Below are positions 27,258 to 36,786 of a DNA stretch of 64,000 bases, piece after piece. Within the stretch, counting starts at the first letter, position 1. Every line of letters begins with the position of its first letter. The stretch is from Eoetvoesiella caeni (GTDB lineage Bacteria; Pseudomonadota; Gammaproteobacteria; Burkholderiales; Burkholderiaceae_B): the NCBI RefSeq assembly GCF_003315175.1, contig NZ_QNRQ01000016.1:1-64000 (forward strand), given 5' to 3'. Below the pieces are notes generated by a model, which was given only the letters and a program-made list of their open reading frames with translations, was not told where the DNA came from and did not search any database. Made by a program: the position numbers and the translations under genes.

Positions 27258-28016
27258 TCAATGTGCCGTCCTGGCTGCTCTCTGCCTGAACAGCAGGATC
27301 GCAGTCAGCATGAAGGCCAACAGTGCGGCCGATGCCGAATAGCGGCTCAACGCCAGACCACCCGCGCTCAGTGGCTTGTCCAGAAAATCCCCGACCACGG
27401 CACCCAGCGGGCGAGTCAGGATGAACGCCGCCCAGAACAGCAGCGTGCGGGACACGCTCGTCCAGTAGTAGGCTGCCACGACCAGCGCGAGCAGCCCGCC
27501 GAACACGACGGCCGCACCCGTGTAGCCCAAGCCCGCCGTGTCGGCTGTCCAGTCGCCTAACGCGGTGCCCAGCGTTTGGGAGAACATGATCGTCAGCCAG
27601 TAGAAGGCTTCTGCCTTGGGCGAGCTGACCGTGCTCACCGACACGGAGCCGAGGGTGCGATGCCAGACGAAGAGCGAGCCGAGCAGCAAGGCCAGCAGCA
27701 AGCTCGAACCTCCAGCGTACCCGATTCCCAGCGATCGATCCGCAAAATCGGCCGATGTCGTGCCGACCGTGGTCGTGGCGATGATGGTTGTCCAGTACAG
27801 GAAGGGATGGAAGCCTTTGGCCTTGACCTGCGCGACGACGGCAGCCAGGAAGATCGCCGCGAAGATGGCTGTACCGACCAGGTAGCCCAGGTTCATGGAC
27901 ATCGAAACCGCATCACCGCCAGTTTCACCGAGCGTCGTGGCGGCAATCTTGATGAGCCAGAAGCCCAGCGTGACTTCGGGCACCTTGGCCAGCGCGTGTT
28001 CAGTGGATGTTTTCAT
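27258..28016 (-). CDS. COG4705-type membrane protein
   Basis: A 252-residue integral membrane protein with about eight helices, built from repeated units with the phrases KVPEVTLGFWLIKIAATTLG, ETGGDAVSM, YWLTIMFSQTLGTALGDW and ILTRPLGAVVGDFLDKP. This wording is that of the uncharacterised COG4705 family. No enzyme motif is seen; the repeated T-x-G-[DE] and R-P-x-G-A motifs in membrane segments suggest a transport or ion-binding function. It is a paralogue of the gene at 28505-29287. Confidence 0.8.
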   Translation of the reverse strand: MKTSTEHALAKVPEVTLGFWLIKIAATTLGETGGDAVSMSMNLGYLVGTAIFAAIFLAAVVAQVKAKGFHPFLYWTTIIATTTVGTTSADFADRSLGIGYAGGSSLLLALLLGSLFVWHRTLGSVSVSTVSSPKAEAFYWLTIMFSQTLGTALGDWTADTAGLGYTGAAVVFGGLLALVVAAYYWTSVSRTLLFWAAFILTRPLGAVVGDFLDKPLSAGGLALSRYSASAALLAFMLTAILLFRQRAARTAH

Positions 28017-28025
28017 GGGGCGCGC

Positions 28026-28475
28026 TCACTTTCCTTCGAGCGTGTTAAAGGTTTTCAGCAGGGCATCCATCGCAGCCTTGCAGTCAGCCTGGCTTGGCGT
28101 GTCTGCGCGAAGCGTCGCAAGCGACTTGTCGATGGCCTTGTCGAGCAGATGCCAGTCATCTGCCGCGCGCGGTTTGAGTCCGGCTTCGGCCGAATCCCAT
28201 GCGACTTCCAAGTCCTTGATGCGTGACTTGGCAGCAGGCAGATCGCCCTTGTCAACGATGGCGGCGACATCGGTGGCGATGCTGCGGAAGGCCGACAGGT
28301 CGCCCAGCTTGGATGCAGTTTTGACTTGCAAGGCCGAGACAGTCTGGGCCGGTGTAGTTGATGCCGAGCTTGCGTTGTTCTGATCGGCAGATTTGGAACA
28401 ACCAGCCGCGAGGACCACGAGCACGGCGGCCGAAATGGCGGCAACAGGGCGAGCGATTGAGTGCTTTATGAGCAT
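28026..28475 (-). CDS. Small lipoprotein of unknown function
   Basis: A 149-residue protein with a lipoprotein signal ending VLAAGC (Cys26), a Ser/Asn/Thr-rich linker and a helical domain with conserved-looking W, D and L positions ([20 protein letters not shown]). It is probably attached to the outer membrane, facing the periplasm. No family is recognised with confidence. It lies between the two COG4705-type genes, with a ribosome site AAGGAGAA. Confidence 0.75.
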   Translation of the reverse strand: MLIKHSIARPVAAISAAVLVVLAAGCSKSADQNNASSASTTPAQTVSALQVKTASKLGDLSAFRSIATDVAAIVDKGDLPAAKSRIKDLEVAWDSAEAGLKPRAADDWHLLDKAIDKSLATLRADTPSQADCKAAMDALLKTFNTLEGK

Positions 28476-28504
28476 GTTTTTCTCCTTGTGTAGAGCGAAG
28501 ATGG

Positions 28505-29287
28505 TTATTCGACGAGCTGGGCCGAGCGGCGTCCATTCATGCCGATCTGCGCGACGGCCACCAGCATGACGATCACCGTGAGGAACAAGGCGCTTGTCCA
28601 CATGGCACCCATGCCAAGGCCGCCATAGGTCTTGGCCTGAGTCAGCAAGTCGCCGAGTGCGGCCCCGAAGGGGCGGGTCAATATGTAGGCGATCCAGAAG
28701 GTCAGAACGGCGTTGCCGCCCATGCGCCAGGCGGTATAGGTGATGCCAATCAGCACACCGAACGCCACCGCGCCCCAGGTAAAGCCCAAGCCCAACGCCT
28801 CGGTCGCCAAATCGCCAGCAGCCGTGCCCAGCGCGAACGTGCAGAGGATGGCAGCCCAATAGAACAGCTCCCGGCTGCGCGTCACAATGTCGTGAATGGA
28901 CAGGGTGCGCTCGATCCGATACCAGACGAAGAAGATCGCGGCGAGCGCAACGGCGAACGCCGAGGTGCTGATGTACAGGCTGACGCCAAGGCCATCGGTC
29001 AGCAGATCGGTGATCTGGGTGCCGACCACGCTGACCAGTACCACCGTCAGCCAGTAAATCCAAGGGGTATAGCGTCGGGTGCGCAACTGCATGAACAAGG
29101 CGGCCGCCAACAGGGCAGCCATGACGGTTCGAGTCACGCCTTGCCCCCACCCTGCGTTGACCGCCAGGAAATCGGCTCCCGTCTCGCCCACCGTGGTGGA
29201 CATGATCTTGATGATCCAGAACGACAGCGCGACTTCCGGGACTTTATTGAGCCAGCCAGTGGTGCTGCTCGTGGGCAATTTGTTCAT
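28505..29287 (-). CDS. COG4705-type membrane protein
   Basis: A 260-residue paralogue of the protein encoded at 27258-28016, with the matching phrases [46 protein letters not shown] and [16 protein letters not shown]. It has about eight membrane segments. The start at 29287 has a clean AGGAG ribosome site; the longer frame to 29377 would add 30 non-matching residues. The tandem paralogues may form a heteromer. Function is unknown. Confidence 0.8.
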   Translation of the reverse strand: MNKLPTSSTTGWLNKVPEVALSFWIIKIMSTTVGETGADFLAVNAGWGQGVTRTVMAALLAAALFMQLRTRRYTPWIYWLTVVLVSVVGTQITDLLTDGLGVSLYISTSAFAVALAAIFFVWYRIERTLSIHDIVTRSRELFYWAAILCTFALGTAAGDLATEALGLGFTWGAVAFGVLIGITYTAWRMGGNAVLTFWIAYILTRPFGAALGDLLTQAKTYGGLGMGAMWTSALFLTVIVMLVAVAQIGMNGRRSAQLVE

Positions 29288-29357
29288 GGTGTTCTCCTGC
29301 CGGGGGTGAAATGGTTTGCCAGCAGTTTGAACATGCTGACTTAGCCCGCCCATAGGC

Positions 29358-29954
29358 TCACTCGCGCACCCATCCAAGCGCGATCAACCCGCTGAAAAGC
29401 CGCCGATGGATTCCGGTGGCAAGTTGATAACTTGGCAATAGATACCAGTGTGCTTCACGTAACGTCAGCCAGGCACAGATTGCAGCAACGGCGATGGCCC
29501 CGAGCATGTCGAATGGGAAGTGCACTCCAAGGTAGATGCGCGCCCAGGCAATGGGAACGCCCAGCAAAGCCAAAGTCACGCCTGCAATTCGTGGGCCTCG
29601 TTGCAGCGCGAGGCTGAAGGCAACCGCCCACCACAGCGTCAGGTGATCGCTTGGGAAAGACGAATCGGCAACATGAGGGATGAGGGTGTGACCCAGGCCG
29701 ATCATGAAAGGTCGGGGATGCAACCAAGCCAGGCCGATGATCTGGTTGATGAGCAGGCCCAGCAATCCCGATGCGCTAGCAACGAGCATCGTCTTGCGGG
29801 TAGGCTCGCCGCCGCGAAGCCAGCCGATGCCGATCAGGAGTGGAACCGCCCAGATGAGCTGTTCGGCCAAGAAGGTGGCCAACGTCAGAGCCAAAGCACT
29901 GGGATGCTCCGGTGCGTTGAGCCAGAGAAAAAATGTATGGTTGAGTGATTCCAT
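29358..29954 (-). CDS. PAP2-family phosphatase (BcrC-like)
   Basis: A 198-residue membrane phosphatase with the three PAP2 motifs: LHPRPF (modified K-x6-R-P), SSFPSDH and ARIYLGVHFPFD. The size and motif spacing resemble undecaprenyl-diphosphatases of the BcrC/YbjG type, which recycle the lipid carrier and can protect against bacitracin; the lipid substrate is inferred. The ATG at 29954 has GGAG nine bases upstream. It is a cargo gene, pointing to an envelope-stress role. Confidence 0.87.
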   Translation of the reverse strand: MESLNHTFFLWLNAPEHPSALALTLATFLAEQLIWAVPLLIGIGWLRGGEPTRKTMLVASASGLLGLLINQIIGLAWLHPRPFMIGLGHTLIPHVADSSFPSDHLTLWWAVAFSLALQRGPRIAGVTLALLGVPIAWARIYLGVHFPFDMLGAIAVAAICAWLTLREAHWYLLPSYQLATGIHRRLFSGLIALGWVRE

Positions 29955-30010
29955 GAGGTCTCCGGGCCGGATCGCCTCCGAGGGAAACGATCCGGCCATA
30001 CTGTCGGGAG

Positions 30011-30346
30011 TCAGTCCCGCTTGTCGTGGTCATCATCGTGATCCGCCTTGTCCTCGGCAGACGAGATGACCGTGCCCTTGTCGGCATCGACCCGGACATC
30101 GAAGACCTTGGCCCCGCTGACGACTTCCACGTCGTAGACCCAGCCTTGCTTCGAGTTCTCGTACTCGGCGCGTGACGCCTTGCCATTGGCGTGCTGCTCG
30201 GCGACGGTGACCGCCTGTGTGAGGGGAATCTTGGCCTTGCTGATTGCCAGTGCGTCGTTTTCCATACCGCCATTGGCGGCGTAGGCGACCGCGCCGGTTG
30301 CAGCGATGGCGACGGCCAGAAGGGAAAGTTTGGTATAGCGGTACAT
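30011..30346 (-). CDS. PepSY-domain periplasmic protein
   Basis: A 111-residue protein with a Sec signal (YTKLSLLAVAIAATGAVAYA) and one PepSY domain (SKAKIPLTQAVTVAEQHANG, then WVYDVEVVSGAKVFDVRVDA). It ends in an Asp/His-rich tail, HDDDHDKRD, that could bind metal. PepSY proteins are often induced by their linked two-component systems. It is the first cargo gene, 122 bases inside the right transposon end, so the cargo promoter probably lies between the two. Confidence 0.85.
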   Translation of the reverse strand: MYRYTKLSLLAVAIAATGAVAYAANGGMENDALAISKAKIPLTQAVTVAEQHANGKASRAEYENSKQGWVYDVEVVSGAKVFDVRVDADKGTVISSAEDKADHDDDHDKRD

Positions 30347-30467
30347 GATGCTTCTCCAGAAGAGTGCAGGGATTTGCACAGTGGAGAAGGTACGCAGGCA
30401 GACTTAGCTCGCACTGAGCCGGGAAGTTTTCGCTCTCGCCGATGTAGTGTTATCGACTCCTGACAAT

Positions 30468-30494
30468 TGGTGCAGTCGTCTTCTGAAAATGACA
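30468..30494 (-). repeat. Tn402-family terminal inverted repeat, right
   Basis: Exact inverse of 20092-20118, ending GAAAATGACA. It is followed immediately by the AGGAT duplication. Confidence 0.95.
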
Positions 30495-30499
30495 AGGAT
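30495..30499 (+). repeat. Target-site duplication AGGAT, right copy
   Basis: Identical to 20087-20091. Joining the flanks at one copy restores a continuous sequence leading to tnpR. Confidence 0.95.
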
Positions 30500-30510
30500 G
30501 TAGTCCTATT

Positions 30511-30541
30511 GAGCCTTTATTGACACACTCAATAAAGGCTC
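30511..30541. promoter_or_regulatory. Palindrome in the Tn3 resolution region
   Basis: GAGCCTTTATTGA at 30511-30523 is a perfect 13-bp inverse of 30529-30541, with spacer CACAC. It lies 39 bases before tnpR, and TTGACACATTA follows. It is probably part of the tnpR-bound res region, which the Tn402-type element has split (the rest being before 20087). Confidence 0.6.
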
Positions 30542-30579
30542 ATAGATTCTTTCTTGACACATTAGCGCAGGAGACGCAC

Positions 30580-31140
30580 ATGAAAGGTCAACGCATCGGG
30601 TACGTGCGGGTCAGTAGCTTCGACCAAAACCCAGAACGCCAGCTAGAACAGAGCCAGGTGGACAAGGTGTTCACCGACAAGGCTTCGGGCAAAGATACGC
30701 GGCGCCCGCGGCTCGACACGCTGCTGACCTTCGTGCGCGAAGGCGATACCGTGGTGGTGCACAGCATGGATCGCCTGGCGCGCAACCTCGATGACTTGCG
30801 CCGTCTGGTGCAAATGCTCACCAAGCGCGGCGTACGCATCGAGTTCGTCAAGGAATGCCTGACCTTCACCGGCGAGGACTCGCCGATGGCGAATCTGATG
30901 CTGTCCGTGATGGGTGCATTCGCCGAATTCGAGCGCGCCCTGATCCGCGAAAGGCAGCGTGAGGGCATCGCGCTCGCCAAGCAGCGCGGTGCCTACCGGG
31001 GCCGCAAGAAAGCGCTATCGCCAGAGCGTGCGGCCGAACTGCGTCAGCGCGCGAACGCTGGTGAGCAGAAGGCGAAGCTGGCCCGCGAGTTTGGCGTCAG
31101 TCGGGAGACCCTGTATCAATACTTGAGAACGGATCATTAG
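30580..31140 (+). CDS. tnpR: Tn3-family resolvase TnpR
   Basis: A 186-residue serine resolvase. The catalytic Ser is Ser12 in [15 protein letters not shown]. It also has [45 protein letters not shown] and a C-terminal helix-turn-helix ([17 protein letters not shown]). The ATG at 30580 follows GGAG. It resolves Tn3-type cointegrates. One base separates its stop from the tnpA start, so the two are co-transcribed. Confidence 0.96.
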   Translation: MKGQRIGYVRVSSFDQNPERQLEQSQVDKVFTDKASGKDTRRPRLDTLLTFVREGDTVVVHSMDRLARNLDDLRRLVQMLTKRGVRIEFVKECLTFTGEDSPMANLMLSVMGAFAEFERALIRERQREGIALAKQRGAYRGRKKALSPERAAELRQRANAGEQKAKLAREFGVSRETLYQYLRTDH

Positions 31141-31141
31141 C

Positions 31142-34111
31142 ATGCCACGTCGTTCCATTCTGTCCGCCACCGAGCGGGATAGCCTGCTGGCGTTGCCGAA
31201 CACCAAGGACGATTTAATCCGGCATTACTCACTCAGTGATAGTGACCTTTCGATCATCCGGCAGCGGCGCGGGCCTGCGAATCGGCTGGGCTTCGCGGTG
31301 CAGCTATGCTACCTCCGCTTTCCGGGCATTGTCCTTGGCGTCGATCAGCCGCCGTTCCCGCCCTTGCTGAAACTGGTCGCCGACCAGCTCAAGGTCGGTG
31401 TTGAAAGCTGGAACGATTACGGGCAGCGGCGGGAACAGACTCGGCGCGAACATCTCGTCGAGCTGCAAACTGTGTTCGGCTTCCAGCCGTTCACCATGAG
31501 TCACTACCGGCAGGCCGTTCACACATTGACGGGTCTGGCCATGCAGACCGACAAGGGCATCGTACTGGCCGATGCCTTGATCGAACATTTGCGGCAGCAG
31601 TCGATCATCTTGCCCGCACTCAACGCCATCGAGCGTGCCAGTGCCGAGGCCATCACCCGCGCCAACCGGCGCATCCACGAAGCCCTGTACGAGCCGCTGA
31701 CGACCGGGCATCGCCGCCGCCTCGACGATCTGCTGAAACGCCGAGACAACGGCAAGACGACCTGGCTGGCCTGGTTGCGCCAGTCGCCCGTCAAACCGAA
31801 CTCGCGCCACATGCTGGAACACATCGAACGCCTCAAAGCCTGGCAGGCGCTCGATCTGCCTACCGGCATCGAGCGGCTGGTTCATCAAAACCGGCTGCTC
31901 AAGATCGCCCGCGAGGGCGGCCAGATGACACCCGCCGACTTGGCCAAGTTCGAGCCTCAGCGGCGCTACGCTACTTTGGTGACGGTGGCCATTGAGGGCA
32001 TGGCCACCGTCACCGACGAAATTATCGACCTGCACGACCGCATCCTGGGCAAGCTGTTCAACGCCGCCAAGAACAAGCATCAGCAGCAGTTCCAGGCATC
32101 GGGCAAAGCCATCAACGCCAAGGTGCGCCTGTACGGGCGCATCGGCCAGGCGCTGATCGACGCCAAACAATCGGGCGGCGACCCATTCGCCGCCATCGAG
32201 GCCGTCATGTCTTGGGATGCGTTCGCTGTGAGCGTCACCGAGGCGCAAAAGCTCGCGCAGCCCGATGACTTCGATTTCCTGCACCGCATCGGCGAGAGTT
32301 ACTCCACCTTGCGCCGCTACGCGCCGGAATTCCTCGACGTGCTCAAGCTGCGGGCCGCGCCCGCTGCCAAGGACGTTCTCGACGCCATTGAGGTGCTGCG
32401 CGGTATGAACACCGACAACGCCCGCAAGGTGCCCGCCGATGCGCCGACCGGCTTCATCAAGCCGCGCTGGCAGAAGCTGGTAATGACCGACACCGGAATC
32501 GACCGGCGCTACTACGAACTGTGCGCCCTGTCGGAACTCAAGAACTCCCTGCGCTCGGGCGACATCTGGGTGCAGGGTTCGCGCCAGTTCAAGGACTTCG
32601 AGGACTACCTGGTGCCGCCCGCGAAGTTCGCCAGCCTCAAGCAGTCCAGTGAATTACCGCTGGCCGTGGCCACCGACTGCGACCAGTACCTGAGCGAGCG
32701 CTTGGAGCTGCTGGAAGCGCAGCTCGCCACGGTCAACCGCATGGCGGCGGCGAACGATCTGCCGGACGCCATCCTCACAGAGTCGGGCCTGAAAATCACG
32801 CCGCTCGATGCGGCGGTGCCGGACACTGCGCAAGCGTTGATCGACCAGACGGCCATGATCCTGCCGCACGTCAAGATCACAGAATTGCTGCTTGAAGTCG
32901 ATGAATGGACGGGCTTCACCCGCCACTTCACGCACCTGAAATCGGGCGATCTGGCCAAGGACAAGAACCTGTTGCTGACCACGATCCTGGCCGACGCGAT
33001 CAACCTGGGGCTGACGAAAATGGCCGAGTCCTGCCCCGGAACGACCTACGCCAAGCTCGCCTGGCTGCAAGCCTGGCATACCCGTGACGAAACCTACGGG
33101 GCGGCGCTGGCCGAACTGGTGAACGCCCAGTTCCGGCACCCGTTCGCCGGGCATTGGGGCGATGGCACTACGTCATCGTCGGACGGCCAGAACTTCCGAA
33201 CAGGGAGCAAGGCCGAGAGCACCGGACACATCAATCCAAAATATGGCAGCAGCCCAGGGCGGACGTTCTACACCCACATCTCCGACCAGTACGCGCCGTT
33301 TCATACTAAGGTGGTCAATGTCGGCGTGCGCGACTCGACCTACGTGCTCGATGGTCTGCTGTACCACGAGTCCGACCTGCGCATCGAGGAACACTACACA
33401 GACACGGCGGGCTTCACCGATCACGTCTTCGCCTTGATGCACCTGTTGGGCTTCCGTTTCGCGCCGCGCATCCGCGACCTGGGCGACACCAAGCTCTACA
33501 TTCCCAAGGGCGAAACCACCTATGATGCCCTCAAGCCGATGATTGGTGGCACGCTCAACATCAAGCATGTCCGCGCCCATTGGGATGAAATCCTGCGGCT
33601 GGCCACCTCGATCAAACAGGGCACGGTGACGGCCTCGCTGATGTTGCGCAAGCTCGGCAGCTATCCGCGCCAGAATGGCTTGGCCGTAGCCTTGCGCGAG
33701 CTGGGGCGCATCGAGCGCACGCTGTTCATCTTGGACTGGCTGCAAAGCGTCGAGCTGCGCCGCCGCGTCCATGCCGGGCTGAACAAGGGCGAAGCCCGCA
33801 ACGCGCTGGCCAGGGCGGTGTTCTTCAACCGGCTGGGCGAAATCCGTGACCGCAGCTTTGAGCAGCAGCGCTACCGTGCCAGCGGCCTCAACTTGGTGAC
33901 GGCGGCTGTCGTGTTGTGGAACACGGTCTACCTGGAGCGCGCAGCGCATGCCTTGCGTGGCAACGGCCATGCCGTCGATGAGGCGCTGTTGCAGTACCTG
34001 TCGCCACTGGGCTGGGAGCACATCAACCTGACCGGAGATTACCTCTGGCGCAGCAGCGCCAAGATCGGCGCGGGCAAATTCAGGCCGCTACGACCGCTGC
34101 AACCGGCTTAG
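31142..34111 (+). CDS. tnpA: Tn3-family transposase TnpA
   Basis: A full-length 989-residue transposase of the Tn21-like branch. The N-terminal DNA-binding part begins [19 protein letters not shown]. The catalytic triad is Asp681 in SSDGQNF, Asp754 in [13 protein letters not shown] and Glu884 in [15 protein letters not shown], with the spacing usual for the family. Its stop codon lies inside the right inverted repeat, as is common. No frameshift is seen, so it should be active. Confidence 0.97.
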   Translation: MPRRSILSATERDSLLALPNTKDDLIRHYSLSDSDLSIIRQRRGPANRLGFAVQLCYLRFPGIVLGVDQPPFPPLLKLVADQLKVGVESWNDYGQRREQTRREHLVELQTVFGFQPFTMSHYRQAVHTLTGLAMQTDKGIVLADALIEHLRQQSIILPALNAIERASAEAITRANRRIHEALYEPLTTGHRRRLDDLLKRRDNGKTTWLAWLRQSPVKPNSRHMLEHIERLKAWQALDLPTGIERLVHQNRLLKIAREGGQMTPADLAKFEPQRRYATLVTVAIEGMATVTDEIIDLHDRILGKLFNAAKNKHQQQFQASGKAINAKVRLYGRIGQALIDAKQSGGDPFAAIEAVMSWDAFAVSVTEAQKLAQPDDFDFLHRIGESYSTLRRYAPEFLDVLKLRAAPAAKDVLDAIEVLRGMNTDNARKVPADAPTGFIKPRWQKLVMTDTGIDRRYYELCALSELKNSLRSGDIWVQGSRQFKDFEDYLVPPAKFASLKQSSELPLAVATDCDQYLSERLELLEAQLATVNRMAAANDLPDAILTESGLKITPLDAAVPDTAQALIDQTAMILPHVKITELLLEVDEWTGFTRHFTHLKSGDLAKDKNLLLTTILADAINLGLTKMAESCPGTTYAKLAWLQAWHTRDETYGAALAELVNAQFRHPFAGHWGDGTTSSSDGQNFRTGSKAESTGHINPKYGSSPGRTFYTHISDQYAPFHTKVVNVGVRDSTYVLDGLLYHESDLRIEEHYTDTAGFTDHVFALMHLLGFRFAPRIRDLGDTKLYIPKGETTYDALKPMIGGTLNIKHVRAHWDEILRLATSIKQGTVTASLMLRKLGSYPRQNGLAVALRELGRIERTLFILDWLQSVELRRRVHAGLNKGEARNALARAVFFNRLGEIRDRSFEQQRYRASGLNLVTAAVVLWNTVYLERAAHALRGNGHAVDEALLQYLSPLGWEHINLTGDYLWRSSAKIGAGKFRPLRPLQPA

Positions 34112-34144
34112 CGTGCTTTATTTTCCGTTTTCTGAGGCGACCCC
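34107..34144 (-). repeat. Tn3-family right terminal inverted repeat
   Basis: A 38-bp repeat, inverse of 18531-18568 with two differences. It overlaps the tnpA stop codon and ends GCGACCCC. Confidence 0.92.
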
Positions 34145-34203
34145 AATTAACGGTAGCAGTTTCGATGCTAACCACCGTAATCTAAATTTTCCTTGTCTAT
34201 TTT

Positions 34204-34231
34204 CCATAATTCCAATATTATTGAATAATGG
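34204..34231. promoter_or_regulatory. Candidate ArsR operator
   Basis: CCATAATTC at 34204-34212 and GAATAATGG at 34223-34231 form an 8-of-9 inverted repeat with an AT-rich spacer. The right arm overlaps the arsR start codon, the expected place for autorepression. Confidence 0.5.
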
Positions 34232-34566
34232 AAACAAAGAACATCATTTTGGCTTTATCAGCGCTTGCTCAAGAGTCTCGTCTTGCTGTGTTTCGACTGC
34301 TTGTGCAGGCGGGGCCACAAGGCTTAGCCGCGACCAAAATTGCTGAAGCGTTGGCACTGGCGCCATCTTCGTTGTCGTTCCATTTGAAAGAACTGACCTA
34401 CGCTAATTTAATCACGCAAACCCGTGAAGGACGTTCGCTTATCTATTCGGCAAATTTTGAAACGATGAATGGTGTATTGGGTTTTCTGACCGAAAACTGT
34501 TGCGGTGGAAATCCGTGTACGCCGGTTTGTATTCCTGCGTGCTCTAACGAGGTACTTCCATCGTGA
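34228..34566 (+). CDS. arsR: ArsR-family arsenic-responsive repressor
   Basis: A 112-residue winged-helix repressor (ALALAPSSLSFHLKELTYAN). The As(III) site is C-terminal rather than in the DNA-binding helix: Cys91 and Cys92 in ENCCGGNPC with Cys97, plus further Cys residues (VCIPAC). This resembles the Acidithiobacillus-type ArsR arrangement. It is first of the ars operon, directly after the transposon end, and very similar to the second ArsR at 44785-45126. Confidence 0.93.
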   Translation: METKNIILALSALAQESRLAVFRLLVQAGPQGLAATKIAEALALAPSSLSFHLKELTYANLITQTREGRSLIYSANFETMNGVLGFLTENCCGGNPCTPVCIPACSNEVLPS

Positions 34567-34688
34567 GGCGCCTGCAATACACGTTTTCGCTGCTAAACCA
34601 CTGATTATGGCGATTTTCCCTCGTGTGCAGTGTCGCTTTCAGTACATCCCACTTTAATTATGAGCTGTTGCTAAGCCAAGAGATCGCA

Positions 34689-35198
34689 ATGACTGAAAAA
34701 ACGTATAACGTCCTGTTTTTGTGCACGGGTAATTCGGCGCGTAGCATTATGGCGGAAGCTTTGGTAACCACGCTTGGCAATGGCAGGTTCAAAGGCTATA
34801 GCGCCGGCAGTCAGCCAGGGGGGACGGTGAACCCATTGGCCTTTGAAAAAGTACAAAAGACCGGTTACCCCGCGGATAAGCTGCGTAGCAAGAACTGGGA
34901 CGAATTTGCCCGAGCGGATGCACCCCATATGGATTTTATTATCACGGTTTGCGATAACGCGGCAGGGGAGGTATGCCCCATTTGGCCTGGGCATCCCGCG
35001 TCCGCTCATTGGTCATTTCAAGATCCTGCCGCAGTGGAAGGGACTGATGACGAAAAACGTGCTGCCTTTGACAAAGTCTTCAGACAGATGGCAACACGGA
35101 TGCATGCATTTATCAGTTTGCCCTTGCATAAGCTGGATAACGTAGCTATCCAGCAGGAAATCAGAAAGATTGGCGACCCTTCGATAGTCGCGATATAG
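34689..35198 (+). CDS. arsC: Arsenate reductase, low-molecular-weight phosphatase type
   Basis: A 169-residue protein of the LMW protein tyrosine phosphatase fold that reduces arsenate to arsenite. The P-loop is LCTGNSARS near residue 12, followed by SAGSQPGG, and the second Cys region is TVCDNAAGEVCPIWPG. The LMW-PTP ArsC normally uses thioredoxin or mycothiol/glutaredoxin; the partner is not clear here. ATG at 34689 has AAGAG upstream. It forms an operon with acr3 and a second, unrelated arsC. Confidence 0.92.
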   Translation: MTEKTYNVLFLCTGNSARSIMAEALVTTLGNGRFKGYSAGSQPGGTVNPLAFEKVQKTGYPADKLRSKNWDEFARADAPHMDFIITVCDNAAGEVCPIWPGHPASAHWSFQDPAAVEGTDDEKRAAFDKVFRQMATRMHAFISLPLHKLDNVAIQQEIRKIGDPSIVAI

Positions 35199-35274
35199 AT
35201 TAGCCAGGGCTTACCAGAAGCCAAGCTTGGGTTGACTACAGCCTGGCGGCCGCATTTTTACACGGAATTGCTTT

Positions 35275-36345
35275 ATGTCTTCGTCTTCTACCGCGGCCCT
35301 AGCCGACGGGGTGGCACCGAGTATCGGGTTTTTTGAACGCTATCTGACCATTTGGGTAGCTCTTTGTATTGTGGTCGGTATCTTTTTAGGTCAAGCTTTG
35401 CCCGAGCTCTTTCAAAGCATTGCGGGCCTTGAAGTAGCCAAAGTCAATATCCCCGTAGGTATTTTGATCTGGGTCATGATCATCCCCATGCTCATCAAGA
35501 TCGACTTCGGCGCGCTGGGGCAGATCAAGAGTCAGTGGCGCGGCATTGGGGTCACCCTGGGCATTAACTGGCTGGTCAAACCCTTTTCCATGGCATTTCT
35601 GGGTTGGCTGTTTATTCGCCATCTCTTTGCCGATTGGCTGCCTGCAGATCAGATTGATAGCTATATCGCTGGCTTGATCTTGCTGGCCGCCGCGCCCTGC
35701 ACCGCTATGGTTTTTGTATGGAGCCAGCTTTGCAAAGGCGATCCGTATTTCACGCTGTCGCAAGTCGCTCTGAATGACGCCATCATGATTGTCGCGTTCG
35801 CGCCGCTGGTGGCATTGCTGCTGGGGCTGGCATCCATCACCGTGCCGTGGGACACCTTGATGACCTCGGTCGGTCTGTACATCATCGTTCCTGTCATCCT
35901 GGCGCAGCGGATACGCAAGGCGCTCTTGGCAAAAGGGCAAGCCGCCTTCGAACTGGTTGTATCAAGCCTGGGGCCGTACTCCATTGCCGCGCTGTTGCTG
36001 ACCTTAGTCTTGCTCTTTGCCTTCCAGGGCGAGTCCATCGTGAAGCAACCGCTGATTATTGCCCTGCTGGCGGTGCCGATACTGATTCAAGTGTTTTTTA
36101 ATTCCGGCCTAGCCTATCTGCTTAATCGCAAGCTGGGCGTGCCGCATTGTGTGGCCGGCCCGTCCAGCTTGATCGGCGCGTCCAATTTCTTTGAGCTGGC
36201 CGTTGCCACGGCGATCAGCCTGTTTGGTTTCCAATCTGGAGCGGCTTTGGCTACGGTAGTGGGCGTTCTGATTGAGGTCCCGGTCATGCTGTTGGTGGTC
36301 AATATCGTGAACCGATCCCAGCATTGGTACGAAGTAAAAATTTAA
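35275..36345 (+). CDS. acr3: Arsenite efflux permease ACR3
   Basis: A 356-residue inner-membrane arsenite exporter with about ten helices. Family marks are IWVMIIPMLIKIDFG, the Cys-containing LLAAAPCTAMVFVWSQLCKG (the Cys needed for transport in ACR3) and ALNDAIMIVAFAPLVALLLG. It expels As(III) made by the two ArsC enzymes. It lies 76 bases after the first arsC. Confidence 0.95.
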   Translation: MSSSSTAALADGVAPSIGFFERYLTIWVALCIVVGIFLGQALPELFQSIAGLEVAKVNIPVGILIWVMIIPMLIKIDFGALGQIKSQWRGIGVTLGINWLVKPFSMAFLGWLFIRHLFADWLPADQIDSYIAGLILLAAAPCTAMVFVWSQLCKGDPYFTLSQVALNDAIMIVAFAPLVALLLGLASITVPWDTLMTSVGLYIIVPVILAQRIRKALLAKGQAAFELVVSSLGPYSIAALLLTLVLLFAFQGESIVKQPLIIALLAVPILIQVFFNSGLAYLLNRKLGVPHCVAGPSSLIGASNFFELAVATAISLFGFQSGAALATVVGVLIEVPVMLLVVNIVNRSQHWYEVKI

Positions 36346-36360
36346 GCAGAGGTTTTCATC

Positions 36361-36786
36361 ATGAATATCACCATTTATCACAATCCAAAGTGCGGAACCT
36401 CTCGCAATACCTTGGGCTTGATTCGTAATGCCGGCGTAGAGCCCACCATTATCGAGTATTTAGATAATCCACCGTCCCACAAAGAGCTAAAGGACTTGAT
36501 CTCAGGCGCGGGATTAACCGTCCGGCAAGCGATCCGAGAAAAAGGAACTCCATACACTGAGTTAGGTCTGAATAATCCGGCTGTGTCCGATGACGAGCTG
36601 CTCGATGCCATGCTGGTCAACCCCATTCTTATTAACCGGCCGTTTGTGGTTACGCCCAGCGGTGTGCGTCTGTGCCGGCCTTCGGAGTTGGTGCTGGATA
36701 TCCTGCTTTTAACGCAGAAAGGCCCATTTGCCAAAGAGGATGGTGAGCTGGTTATCGACAAACAAGGCCGCAGGGTGGCAATTTAA
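36361..36786 (+). CDS. arsC: Arsenate reductase, glutaredoxin-dependent type
   Basis: A 141-residue ArsC of the E. coli plasmid R773 type, using glutathione and glutaredoxin. It has [17 protein letters not shown] with catalytic Cys12, an Arg-bearing [19 protein letters not shown] block and standard length. It is the second arsenate reductase of this operon, of a different fold from the first. Its stop overlaps the arsH start (TAATG). Confidence 0.95.
   Translation: MNITIYHNPKCGTSRNTLGLIRNAGVEPTIIEYLDNPPSHKELKDLISGAGLTVRQAIREKGTPYTELGLNNPAVSDDELLDAMLVNPILINRPFVVTPSGVRLCRPSELVLDILLLTQKGPFAKEDGELVIDKQGRRVAI

Larger units (their letters stand above)
20092..30494. mobile_element. Tn402/Tn5053-family transposon, complete, 10.4 kb
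   Basis: Terminal repeats beginning TGTCATTTTCAGAAGACGAC lie at 20092-20118 and, inverted, at 30468-30494. They are identical over 27 bases and bounded by the direct repeat AGGAT. The left end carries further copies of the TniA-binding type repeat at 20141-20160 (inverted) and about 20166-20187. The transposition module tniA-tniB-tniQ-res-tniR is complete, and the cargo of eight leftward genes fills the other half. No integron or mercury genes are present. It inserted beside the Tn3 tnpR gene, the known preference of res-hunting Tn402 relatives. Confidence 0.95.
18531..34144. mobile_element. Tn3-family transposon carrying a nested Tn402-family element
   Basis: Matching 38-bp inverted repeats lie at 18531-18568 and 34107-34144, starting GGGGTCG and ending TTAAG/CTAAG inward. 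They differ at only two positions. Inside are a GlxA-like regulator, a monooxygenase, a resolution region, tnpR and tnpA. Tn3 elements make 5-bp target duplications; the flanks here are ATCCA and ATTAA. The ends may therefore come from different insertion events, or a flanking rearrangement followed insertion. Removing the nested element leaves about 5.2 kb, a normal size. Confidence 0.85.

Noticed and set aside
20092..30494. Class 1 integron or mercury transposon
   Set aside because: The tni genes suggest this class, but no integrase, attC-like arrays, qac or mer genes are present in the cargo.
31304..32284. 326-codon minus-strand frame
   Set aside because: It is a shadow of tnpA of the Tn3 element; composition and lack of motifs fit antisense translation.
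18531..34144. Single clean Tn3 insertion with target duplication
   Set aside because: The 5-bp flanks ATCCA and ATTAA do not match, and the cut tetR gene does not resume at the right end.
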